Source of the DNA: a virus
Virus record (IMG/VR): IMGVR_UViG_3300047562_001637
Location: 1-20,856 of that record
Direction: 5' to 3' (one strand)
Length of the DNA stretch: 20,856 nt
The notes beneath the pieces are model-generated. The model was given only the letters and a program-made list of their open reading frames with translations. It made no database searches and was not told where the DNA came from. A program made the translations under genes and the position numbers. Of this stretch, positions 6,627 through 13,265 are shown piece after piece (the stretch's first letter is position 1; each line of letters opens with the position of its first letter).

Positions 6627-9600
6627 TTAGTTCCCCAATTTTGCGATTTCTCCTGTGTTTTTGATTCTCAACGGTATGTAGATAAACTCGACCGACTTCA
6701 CTGGTTCGATCGCGATGTCCACGTACAGTTCATTCCTGTCGATCCTTGTGGGTGTGTTGTTTGTGTCATCACACACTACTAGGAAGTCGTATAACGCTCT
6801 CTGACCAACTAGCTCTAACAAGAATGATTCGATCGCACCCCTGATCTCGTTCCTTGTCAGCTCATCATTTGGTTCAAATATGAAAGGTTTGGCTATTGCA
6901 TCCAGTTGTGATCTCAGATACACTGCCAATCTTGAAACGTTGATCCTGTCCAATGCTGAGCTTGACGCGGTCTTGGTCAAATTACCAAAGTTCACGATGC
7001 CCGCTCCTGAGAAGAACGTGATCGGGTTCACTTTGACTTCATGCATCGAGTCTCTCACTGACTCCGTAACAGATATTGTTTGGAATTCACCACTTGATGA
7101 ATCGATGTAACCAACTGATGTGGCGTTGTCCACGACACCTCTCCTTGTGCCCGCTGGTGCGAACCATGGGAAAGCGATGTTGTCGTTGTTGGCCAGTGTC
7201 CTCATCATCATGTGTGATGCTGGCACCACGATCGATTTGCCTGTGTTGTCTGTGGTCAATCCTGATGGGTAGAACACTCCCAGGTAATCACTTGAGCTAA
7301 CAAGTCCGTCCTCACCATTGTCCAGTGCTGACGCTGAGTTGTTGGCCCAGTTCTGTATCGCTGTGGATGTGCCCACCAATCTTAGAGGTGTGTCACCTAC
7401 CACGAACGCAGTGTTGTTCCTGTCCGTGTTCAGATTGATCATGTTCTGTATCACTTCTGGATAGCCAGGACAAGCGATCACGTTGTAACCTCTTTGGTCT
7501 TCCCTGATTGCTTGGTTGGTGTCTATCTCAGATTTCAATTGCTCAACGATGACCTTTCTCTGTGCTTTTCTTCCGAAAGTGCCAGAGCCGTCCGCATTGT
7601 TGCTGGACTTGGTCACCCATCTGTCTGGGTAGTATGTTGACACAGATTCATTGCTGTATCTGATGTTACCCAAACCGGTTGATCCGCTTCCTGGGTACTT
7701 GGTCGTTGTGATGTAACTGTTCTTGTACTCCTTGACGTTGTAACCAGATCTCCTAGTGTTCCATAACAAGATACCCTGTGGGTAGTTGTCCGGGTTTGGA
7801 GCATCTGGATCTAGGAAATCATCGCTCAATAAGTTCTTGATTGTTGATGGTGTTCCCGCCGCGGTCGATGTGCCCGCCGCTTTGTCAGTTGAAGTGTGCC
7901 ATCTGGCGTCCGCGAAAACTATACCGTCCTCTGTGGTCTGGTCCGCTTTGTCGATAGCCACCCACGCCGCGCCCGAAGTGGTCACTGCCACTTGGTTGGC
8001 CGTGTTGCTTGAACTCAGTGTCGCCGCCGTGTTGTATTTGTAGATCTTTGGATAGTTCTCAAGGTCGCTGGTGTCAATCCATAAGTCGTTGTCAACTAGA
8101 GCAGTACCATCCGACTGTGTGGTGGGTGCTGTCGCTGAGAACTGTGGACCATTTGGATCGGTCGAACTGTAGACTTGAGCGTAGCCTTTCCATGTTGTTC
8201 CATTGTGCGTCATGATGTCCGCGACATCTATGTTAGAGTCATACCACAATGTGCCATCTGCTGGCTCATTTGTTGGTGCGCTCGTTGACGCTGTGTAACT
8301 CAATCTCTTCCAGTTACTGGCCACGATACCTGTGTTGGCGCTTGAGTCAAGGCTCTCACCTGTTGGCAGGTCATACAAGTTGTCGATCAGCGTTGAGCTG
8401 TTCGCTGTATATGTTCCATAACTGTGTGCCGTTGAAGCGCTGAATCCAGCATCTGCCAGTGGAGTTCCTTGTGTGTCGAACATCCTGAATTCACCACCCA
8501 GTTTGTGTGTCATCCTGATCTCACCGGTCGTCAGTTTGGTTGCGCTGACGTTGGTCAGTCCAGCACCATTTACTGCCGCGATGAAATCATCCGCGCCTGT
8601 ACCGCCGAGTGTTATCTCAACAGCAGTGGCCAATGCTTCTTGGTTCTTCTTTGATTCCTGGATCTTGAACTTGTCTCCACTTGTGAAACTTGGTGAAGTG
8701 TCATTACTTGTGATAATTGTGGCACCACCCTCGTATCTGAACAACTGGAAGTCACCCACGTTTGGAGTGGTGTCGGTGGCATCTCCCGCTGTCATCGACT
8801 CTTCAGTCACGTTGTACTGTGTGTAAAGTGTTCCTACTGTTAGGCCTGTTCCGCCATTCGCTGGATCTAGGTTGTAGATCGCTGAGTGGTTTGTGGCATA
8901 CAATGGAGCCGCAACTGCCGAGAAGCTCGCACTTGATGTGCTGTAAACTTTGGCAACAATGTTGGCACCAGCATTTGCGTTGGTAGTCTTGAACCATACA
9001 GAACCATTAGGTCTGTTCTCGTCTGCTGTTTTCCATGTGGGCCTGTTGGTGTGTTTGTCCTGAAGGAATTTAACACCGTTCTTGACACCTGCTGTGATCC
9101 CCAATTGAGCTAGTACTCCATTACCTTCATCAAATCTGATTGTGTTGGCACCCGCCGATGAATCACCCACCGCTCTACCGTTGTGGAAGATCTCTAGGTT
9201 ACCTGTTGTGGCATTAACACTCGCACTGACGTTGGTCACGTTAGATCCGATCGCTGTGGCAACATCTGATAATGCTGTTCCGCCCGGAGTGATCGTGATA
9301 CCGTTCATGACAAATGTATTGCCCGATGTTACTGTTGTTCCAGATGCTACTGTAACCACAGGTAAAGAATTGTGCCAGTCTGACGATCCAACCTGCACCC
9401 AGGTGTTGCTCGCCGTCTTCTTGTAGATCTTGTTGGTCACGTGAGTCGTGTTGATCGCGTAACTGCCAATCGTTCCTATTGAAGTCTTTGGTGCACCAGT
9501 AGACACCGCGCCAACTAGGTCACTTGTTGAAGTGATCAATATAGGAGTGATTGTTGTGAATGATTGATTTGTTGCTGACCATTCGAATATACCATACGTG

Positions 9601-10025
9601 CTTGATGCAAGGTCAAACCAGTATGTGCCATCTGTTGGTGTTGCCGTTGGAGCCGTGGCGCTTCCGATCAAATCCGAAGTGTCAACGTTGGCTCTCAGAA
9701 CGTATGCCCTATTGGCAATTCCCAAGAAACTGTAGGCCGCTTGTAGACCCCATTCGTTCAATTCATAACCGTGTAGTGAATTTCCTGAGGCGTCCGTGTA
9801 GAATTTTGGATCTCCAAAAGTCTCTGTTAATTCTCTCTGTGACGAGATCAAGTAAGCAGTGTTGGCGTTAGCAGTTGTAGTTCCTGCCGCTGTGCCGTCT
9901 CCCGCCCCGTTGGTCTTGTCCTGTGATGATGCTACTATGAAAAGAGGTGTGGTACCCGCATCTGATGGTACGTAAAAACTTTCGTTTATTACTGAAACCT
10001 CTACTCCTGGTGATGTTAAAGCCAT
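6627..10025 (-). CDS. gp18: Tail sheath protein gp18, giant form with inserted surface modules
   Basis: gp18 forms the contractile sheath. At 1132 aa it is far longer than T4 gp18 (659 aa). The N-terminus (SPGVEVSVIN, residues 4-13; A-Y-L-I-S-S-Q-R-E-L-T-E-T-F-G-D-P near 57-74) and the C-terminal third (from about residue 750; N-V-I-A-C-P-G-Y-P, F-P-W-F-A-P-A-G-T-R-R-G, then N-P-I-T-F-F-S-G-A-G-I-V-N-F-G and the final 150 residues) are canonical sheath. Between about 130 and 750 lie short D-G-T-x-W-[FY]-D elements and two modules of roughly 80 residues resembling the flagellin/hook IN motif. I start at the ATG at 10025 because AAGGAG lies about 10 nt upstream. An upstream in-frame extension reaching 10163 would cross the promoter and the opposite gene. 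Confidence 0.95.
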   Translation of the reverse strand: MALTSPGVEVSVINESFYVPSDAGTTPLFIVASSQDKTNGAGDGTAAGTTTANANTAYLISSQRELTETFGDPKFYTDASGNSLHGYELNEWGLQAAYSFLGIANRAYVLRANVDTSDLIGSATAPTATPTDGTYWFDLASSTYGIFEWSATNQSFTTITPILITSTSDLVGAVSTGAPKTSIGTIGSYAINTTHVTNKIYKKTASNTWVQVGSSDWHNSLPVVTVASGTTVTSGNTFVMNGITITPGGTALSDVATAIGSNVTNVSASVNATTGNLEIFHNGRAVGDSSAGANTIRFDEGNGVLAQLGITAGVKNGVKFLQDKHTNRPTWKTADENRPNGSVWFKTTNANAGANIVAKVYSTSSASFSAVAAPLYATNHSAIYNLDPANGGTGLTVGTLYTQYNVTEESMTAGDATDTTPNVGDFQLFRYEGGATIITSNDTSPSFTSGDKFKIQESKKNQEALATAVEITLGGTGADDFIAAVNGAGLTNVSATKLTTGEIRMTHKLGGEFRMFDTQGTPLADAGFSASTAHSYGTYTANSSTLIDNLYDLPTGESLDSSANTGIVASNWKRLSYTASTSAPTNEPADGTLWYDSNIDVADIMTHNGTTWKGYAQVYSSTDPNGPQFSATAPTTQSDGTALVDNDLWIDTSDLENYPKIYKYNTAATLSSSNTANQVAVTTSGAAWVAIDKADQTTEDGIVFADARWHTSTDKAAGTSTAAGTPSTIKNLLSDDFLDPDAPNPDNYPQGILLWNTRRSGYNVKEYKNSYITTTKYPGSGSTGLGNIRYSNESVSTYYPDRWVTKSSNNADGSGTFGRKAQRKVIVEQLKSEIDTNQAIREDQRGYNVIACPGYPEVIQNMINLNTDRNNTAFVVGDTPLRLVGTSTAIQNWANNSASALDNGEDGLVSSSDYLGVFYPSGLTTDNTGKSIVVPASHMMMRTLANNDNIAFPWFAPAGTRRGVVDNATSVGYIDSSSGEFQTISVTESVRDSMHEVKVNPITFFSGAGIVNFGNLTKTASSSALDRINVSRLAVYLRSQLDAIAKPFIFEPNDELTRNEIRGAIESFLLELVGQRALYDFLVVCDDTNNTPTRIDRNELYVDIAIEPVKSVEFIYIPLRIKNTGEIAKLGN

Positions 10026-10063
10026 TTTTCGTTTTCTCCTTGCAAGTTTAACGTATACAGAGT

Positions 10064-10071
10064 TATTTATT
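10064..10071 (-). promoter_or_regulatory. Late-promoter core for gp18
   Basis: The minus strand reads AATAAATA 38 nt before the gp18 ATG, leaving a leader of about 32 nt that contains AAGGAG. This is a conventional leadered late promoter, unlike the leaderless set. Confidence 0.6.
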
Positions 10072-10114
10072 ATTATCATACGGTTTTGTTGACATAATTT
10101 ACCGTTTTCCAGGT

Positions 10115-10126
10115 GCCTATATAGGC
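10115..10126. promoter_or_regulatory. 12-bp perfect palindrome between divergent promoters
   Basis: GCCTATATAGGC is a perfect palindrome lying 4 nt upstream of the TAAATA core of the plus-strand gene, in the divergent region with gp18. It could be an operator for a dimeric regulator or chance. A TTGACA lies at 10089-10094 but has no -10 box at usable spacing. Confidence 0.25.
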
Positions 10127-10130
10127 GACG

Positions 10131-10136
10131 TAAATA
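10131..10136 (+). promoter_or_regulatory. Late-promoter core for the eight-cysteine protein
   Basis: TAAATA is followed by CACAC and ATG. The 5-nt spacing predicts transcription starting on the ATG itself. No Shine-Dalgarno sequence is present. Confidence 0.6.
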
Positions 10137-10141
10137 CACAC

Positions 10142-10501
10142 ATGCGATATCCTGATAGACCATTGTGCAAGGAGTGTAGGACTAAACCCAGGGCCTATGC
10201 CTATCGCCGAGGAGATAGGGTGTACTGGCGTAGCCTGTGTGACACCTGCAACAGGAAACGTGTGGGTAAAAGGGTGGGCGGCATAACTGCCCTACAGCGT
10301 TCGGGTTACAAGAAGCATCGTAAGTGTGAACTATGTGGATTCAAAGCACAGGACAAAGCACAGTTGGACGTGCTGTTCGTGGATGGGAATCTGAGGAATA
10401 CGGCGGCTACTAATCTAAAAACAGTTTGTGCCAATTGCCAGCGGTTGGCTGGGGTCCGTAGACTCGGATGGCGTGTGGGAGATCTTATTGCCGACGATTA
10501 G
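10142..10501 (+). CDS. Small zinc-binding protein related to HNH nucleases, catalytic histidines missing
   Basis: The 119-aa basic protein has four Cys pairs: C9/C12, C33/C36, C62/C65 and C96/C99, enough for two four-cysteine zinc sites. The C-terminal half follows the HNH layout: C-x-x-C, a hydrophobic strand, F-V-D-G-N (79-83), then N-L-K-T-V-C-A-N-C-Q (91-100). The positions normally holding the catalytic His before Asp-Gly-Asn and after the last Cys are occupied by other residues (F-V and Q). A nuclease is therefore doubtful, and DNA or RNA binding is more likely. I recall similar proteins in other marine T4-like phages, unassigned. Its last 87 bases are antisense to the 3' end of gene 1. 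Confidence 0.75.
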   Translation: MRYPDRPLCKECRTKPRAYAYRRGDRVYWRSLCDTCNRKRVGKRVGGITALQRSGYKKHRKCELCGFKAQDKAQLDVLFVDGNLRNTAATNLKTVCANCQRLAGVRRLGWRVGDLIADD

Positions 10502-11068
10502 GTCATCGACTTTGCTGTATAGTTCCTCTTTTGTGCCATTGTTCTCTATGAGGTGATCGTACTCGGATTTGGCCCAGGCATATTCTGAGGAATGTATGTG
10601 TTCTGGTATCACATTGCCTTCCACGTAGTCAGTGAACCATTCGGGATCTGGTCCTCGTTTCACTAGCACTATCTTGCCTCCCATCTCTCGTATTGTCTTG
10701 ATCTCGTTTTCAAATCTCGTGTCCGCTATCACGGTGGGCTTGCCATTATACCTGGCCATGCAACTGTCAACCCACATGGCATCATGCATGTTCTGTCGCA
10801 TGACTTCGGTGCCAAAATACTGCAACACCCATCTGGGAGTCACATCCTTGCCAAAACGTTTACTCCAGAAAGCATCGGGTTTCTCACGCCATTCCCTGCT
10901 TTCTTTCGTCTTGCCTTCCAGCATGTCTCGGTCCCAGTTGAACATGGAACTCACCGCGTCCTTGAGGCTTTTCGCAAACGAGTCTTTCCTGAAACCGTGT
11001 TTCTGTGCCAGTCTATCAGACACCGTGTCTTTACCAGAACCTATCAATCCTACTACACCTATCAGCAT
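10415..11068 (-). CDS. gp1: Deoxynucleoside monophosphate kinase (T4 gp1 family)
   Basis: This enzyme phosphorylates dNMPs (in T4 dGMP, dTMP and hydroxymethyl-dCMP) to diphosphates using ATP, feeding phage DNA synthesis in the cytoplasm. The 217-aa protein begins with a P-loop, G-L-I-G-S-G-K-D-T (residues 7-15). It continues with F-A-K-S-L-K-D-A, R-W-V-L-Q-Y-F-G-T-E-V-M-R-Q and V-I-A-D-T-R-F-E-N-E, all standard for the family (T4 gp1 is 241 aa). The last ~25 residues (after D-D-L-I-V-G) do not look like family sequence and lie opposite the eight-cysteine gene. The ATG at 11068 is 6 nt after a TATAAT box, and no Shine-Dalgarno sequence is present. Confidence 0.9.
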   Translation of the reverse strand: MLIGVVGLIGSGKDTVSDRLAQKHGFRKDSFAKSLKDAVSSMFNWDRDMLEGKTKESREWREKPDAFWSKRFGKDVTPRWVLQYFGTEVMRQNMHDAMWVDSCMARYNGKPTVIADTRFENEIKTIREMGGKIVLVKRGPDPEWFTDYVEGNVIPEHIHSSEYAWAKSEYDHLIENNGTKEELYSKVDDLIVGNKISHTPSESTDPSQPLAIGTNCF

Positions 11069-11074
11069 AGCATT

Positions 11075-11103
11075 ATTATACTATCTTTTCAGACGTCTTT
11101 CAA
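11075..11103 (-). promoter_or_regulatory. Sigma70-type promoter for gene 1
   Basis: The minus strand has TTGAAA (11098-11103), a spacer of exactly 17 bp, and TATAAT (11075-11080). This is five of six -35 matches and a perfect -10. The -35 box lies inside the 60-aa gene, whose TAG stop touches the -10. The predicted start site is at or within a base or two of the gene 1 ATG. Confidence 0.75.
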
Positions 11104-11263
11104 TCTCTTTGATTGCTTCTTTGACAGATTTCAAGATGGAAATTCTCAGACCTTTTTTGTGCTGTTTAAGTGCGACAATGCTCATGTTCTCTAGATCCTG
11201 GACCAATGTTTCCAGTTCATCCAGTGTGAGGTCAGAGTAATTCTTGTAATTTTTTTTATCCAT
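11081..11263 (-). CDS. Small charged helical protein (60 aa), unknown
   Basis: I do not recognise this protein. It is strongly helical and charged (L-T-L-D-E-L-E-T-L-V-Q-D-L, later V-K-E-A-I-K-E-I-E-R-R-L-K-R), with heptad-like leucines suggesting a short coiled coil. It has no Cys and no membrane segment. The ATG at 11263 is preferred to the TTG one codon upstream. A TAAATA core ends 6 nt before it, and no Shine-Dalgarno sequence is visible. It sits between gp13 and gene 1, and its end contains the gene 1 promoter. Confidence 0.6.
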   Translation of the reverse strand: MDKKNYKNYSDLTLDELETLVQDLENMSIVALKQHKKGLRISILKSVKEAIKEIERRLKR

Positions 11264-11269
11264 CAATGT

Positions 11270-11276
11270 TATTTAG
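11270..11276 (-). promoter_or_regulatory. Late-promoter core for the 60-aa gene
   Basis: The minus strand reads CTAAATA followed by ACATTG and ATG, in the 30-nt gap after gp13. Confidence 0.5.
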
Positions 11277-11293
11277 ATGTGATTTGGTTGTAA

Positions 11294-12055
11294 TTAACCA
11301 ATAACAAAACTGTGCGGAGTTCCACCTTCTTGGAAGTTACCTATCTCACCGTCCAGTCTTTCCATGTCGGAATTACCTTCGTTCTTCAAGGCATCACCGT
11401 TCAGCGATGTACCACCCTGTGGACCGGCTATGGTGTTGAACTTGCCTCTGGCCTCGCCCAACATCACTTTACAAACTGCCAACGTGTAATCCCTGATCCA
11501 CGGCTTGGCGTAGATGTCCTTGAACAGTGTGATGTCCGGTCTGTAGTTGTCGGTGTGCATCAGCACGGTCTCGTTGTCGGCCCTGGGTCTCTGTGTTATT
11601 GTCAGTTTCTTGGTTGCCACATCAAAATGGAACTGTATGAAACTTCCAAACATCTTTCCCACAAGTTCTTGATAACTTGCGAAAGCGTAGTAAGTGGCCA
11701 ATCCGCCAGTGGCGCCTGCCCTTAAAAGATATGTGTTGGTGTAGGCCAGGTTGAACGGCTCGAAAAGTGTTCCGCCTTCTCCGCCTTCCGTCCTCGAACC
11801 CACGGTCCTCCTGTTGAGGTTTCTCACGTTGATCACCTCGTCTGGTAGGATGTATGAGTTTTGGTCTTTTTTCAGTTCCAGGAAAGCGTATGATTCTTCA
11901 ACAGCGTTTGATGATCTCTGTCTGTACCTGTTGACCGCCCTCTCCAGTGCCGTATGATAGTGTTTTGGATCCAATTCCACGTCGATCATGCCATCGCCGA
12001 GATTGTTCTTAACGTAATCAAATATTTCCTGTTGTCCTGTTTGGAGTTCTGACAT
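11294..12055 (-). CDS. gp13: Neck protein gp13
   Basis: gp13 and gp14 form the neck that closes the packaged head and receives the tail. The 253-aa protein (T4 gp13 is 309 aa) closely fits the oceanic T4-like form. It has E-I-F-D-Y-V-K-N-N-L-G-D-G, VELDPKHYHTALERAVNRY, EESYAFLELKKDQN, PFNLAYTNTYLLRAG, F-A-S-Y-Q-E-L-V-G-K-M-F-G-S-F, C-K-V-M-L-G-E-A-R-G-K-F, GPQGGTSLNGDALK and a terminal GGTPHSFVIG. An upstream ATG at 12061 lies inside the TAAATA core, so I take the ATG at 12055, which is 5 nt past it. Confidence 0.92.
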   Translation of the reverse strand: MSELQTGQQEIFDYVKNNLGDGMIDVELDPKHYHTALERAVNRYRQRSSNAVEESYAFLELKKDQNSYILPDEVINVRNLNRRTVGSRTEGGEGGTLFEPFNLAYTNTYLLRAGATGGLATYYAFASYQELVGKMFGSFIQFHFDVATKKLTITQRPRADNETVLMHTDNYRPDITLFKDIYAKPWIRDYTLAVCKVMLGEARGKFNTIAGPQGGTSLNGDALKNEGNSDMERLDGEIGNFQEGGTPHSFVIG

Positions 12056-12098
12056 ACTCATATTTATTGCCGTGACGCCAGCAATAAATATGTGTGAT
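12056..12098. promoter_or_regulatory. Divergent pair of late-promoter cores between gp13 and gp14
   Basis: Two AATAAATA elements face outward as an inverted repeat: minus-strand core 12061-12068 for gp13 and plus-strand core 12083-12090 for gp14, separated by a short GC-richer centre. The ATGs follow 5 nt and 8 nt after the cores, without Shine-Dalgarno sequences. The arms (CATATTTATTG and CAATAAATATG) are exact reverse complements. Confidence 0.7.
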
Positions 12099-13265
12099 AT
12101 GCCAAGATTATCCATTTTCAAGCCTGAAAAAGGCAATGACTACAAGTTCTTCGATCGCAACATCAAGGAGATGTTCCAGGTGGGTGGGACGGACCTACAC
12201 TTTCACAAGTACTTGGGGCCTTATGATCAGGGCGATACCAACAAGGATGGTCCAGCCAGTCCCACGCAACCGCAGTACTCTGGTGATAGCCTAAACGAGA
12301 GGACCATACAGGATCTACTATTCCTGGAGAACAGGGATAGGAAGTACGCCAGTGACGTGTACGTGGTCAGGGGCATATACAACGTGCAGGACGCGGATTT
12401 CAACCTGTCTCAGTTTGGCATGTTCCTACAGAATGACACATTGTTCCTGACAGTGCATCTGAACGACATAGTTGAGAGGATCGGTAGGAAACCCATGGCG
12501 GGAGACGTGATAGAATTCCCACACATGAAGGAAGATTACAGTTTAGATGAATCGATACCGATATCATTAAAGAGATATTATGTTGTGGAAGATGTAAACA
12601 GGGCCGCGGAAGGTTTCTCACAGACTTGGTGGCCGCACCTACTTAGGTTGAAAATGAAGACAATGGTGGATTCACAGGAATTCAAGGACATCATAGGTGA
12701 CGCCACAACAGCAGGTTCGATGGCCAGTTACATGAGCACCTACAACAGGGAGAAGACCATCAACGATCAGATAGTGGCACAGGCGGAGGCGGACGCTCCG
12801 AAGTCTGGGTTCAACTACAAACAGTATTACGTGGCCCCCATAGATGAGAGGGGCAACATCAGGACGGACAATGTCAACAGTATTGATCCTGTCAGTGGAG
12901 ATAAGACGATCAACGCCGTCATAGACACACCGGCCGCTTCACACTATGGCTTCTACCTAGACGGTGATGGTGTCGCACCAAACGGTAACCCAGCGGGATT
13001 TGGTATATCGTTCCCAACATCAAATGTTGACAAGGGAGATTACTTCCTGAGGACGGATTATCTACCGAATAGACTATTCCGTTTTGATGGAACCAGATGG
13101 GTCAAAATAGAGGACTCGGTGAGAATAACTACTACGAACAATGATTCACGTGCCAACTATAAAACAAGTTTTGTCAACAACTCAACCAGTTCGACCATTA
13201 ATGGATTGACTGTTGAACAGAGACAAGCACTCACGAACGCGTTGAAACCGAAGGCTGACAATTAA
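12099..13265 (+). CDS. gp14: Neck protein gp14 with C-terminal extension
   Basis: This is the partner of gp13 in the neck. The 388-aa protein is longer than T4 gp14 (256 aa). The core (about residues 60-210) carries Y-V-V-R-G-I-Y-N-V-Q-D-A-D-F-N-L-S-Q-F-G, N-D-T-L-F-L-T-V-H-L, A-G-D-V-I-E-F-P-H, R-Y-Y-V-V-E-D-V, T-W-W-P-H-L-L-R and DSQEFKDII, matching the oceanic T4-like gp14 I recall. The added C-terminal region contains one G-D-Y-F-L-R-T...R-F-D-G-T-R-W-V-K module (about 310-340). ATGs at 12090 and the GTG at 12072 lie in or before the promoter core, so the start is 12099. Of 21 Arg codons I count 12 AGG, 6 AGA and 3 CGN. It overlaps gp15 by one base. Confidence 0.88.
   Translation: MPRLSIFKPEKGNDYKFFDRNIKEMFQVGGTDLHFHKYLGPYDQGDTNKDGPASPTQPQYSGDSLNERTIQDLLFLENRDRKYASDVYVVRGIYNVQDADFNLSQFGMFLQNDTLFLTVHLNDIVERIGRKPMAGDVIEFPHMKEDYSLDESIPISLKRYYVVEDVNRAAEGFSQTWWPHLLRLKMKTMVDSQEFKDIIGDATTAGSMASYMSTYNREKTINDQIVAQAEADAPKSGFNYKQYYVAPIDERGNIRTDNVNSIDPVSGDKTINAVIDTPAASHYGFYLDGDGVAPNGNPAGFGISFPTSNVDKGDYFLRTDYLPNRLFRFDGTRWVKIEDSVRITTTNNDSRANYKTSFVNNSTSSTINGLTVEQRQALTNALKPKADN

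Noticed and set aside
10089-10094. Consensus TTGACA as a -35 for the eight-Cys gene
   Set aside because: No acceptable -10 at 16-18 bp. The nearest AT-rich hexamer is 23 bp away, and the late core explains the start better.
10026-10163. In-frame upstream extension of the sheath gene (46 codons)
   Set aside because: It runs through the late promoter and the opposite gene's start. The extension is not sheath-like, whereas the ATG at 10025 has a good Shine-Dalgarno sequence and the family N-terminus.
10632-11240. 202-codon open frame on the plus strand opposite gene 1
   Set aside because: It is a shadow of the dNMP kinase and 60-aa genes, with no recognisable protein and no start signal.
11284-11301. 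TTGGTT/AACCAA hairpin at the end of gp13 as a terminator
   Set aside because: A 6-bp AT-rich stem with no T-run, overlapping the gp13 stop. Too weak.
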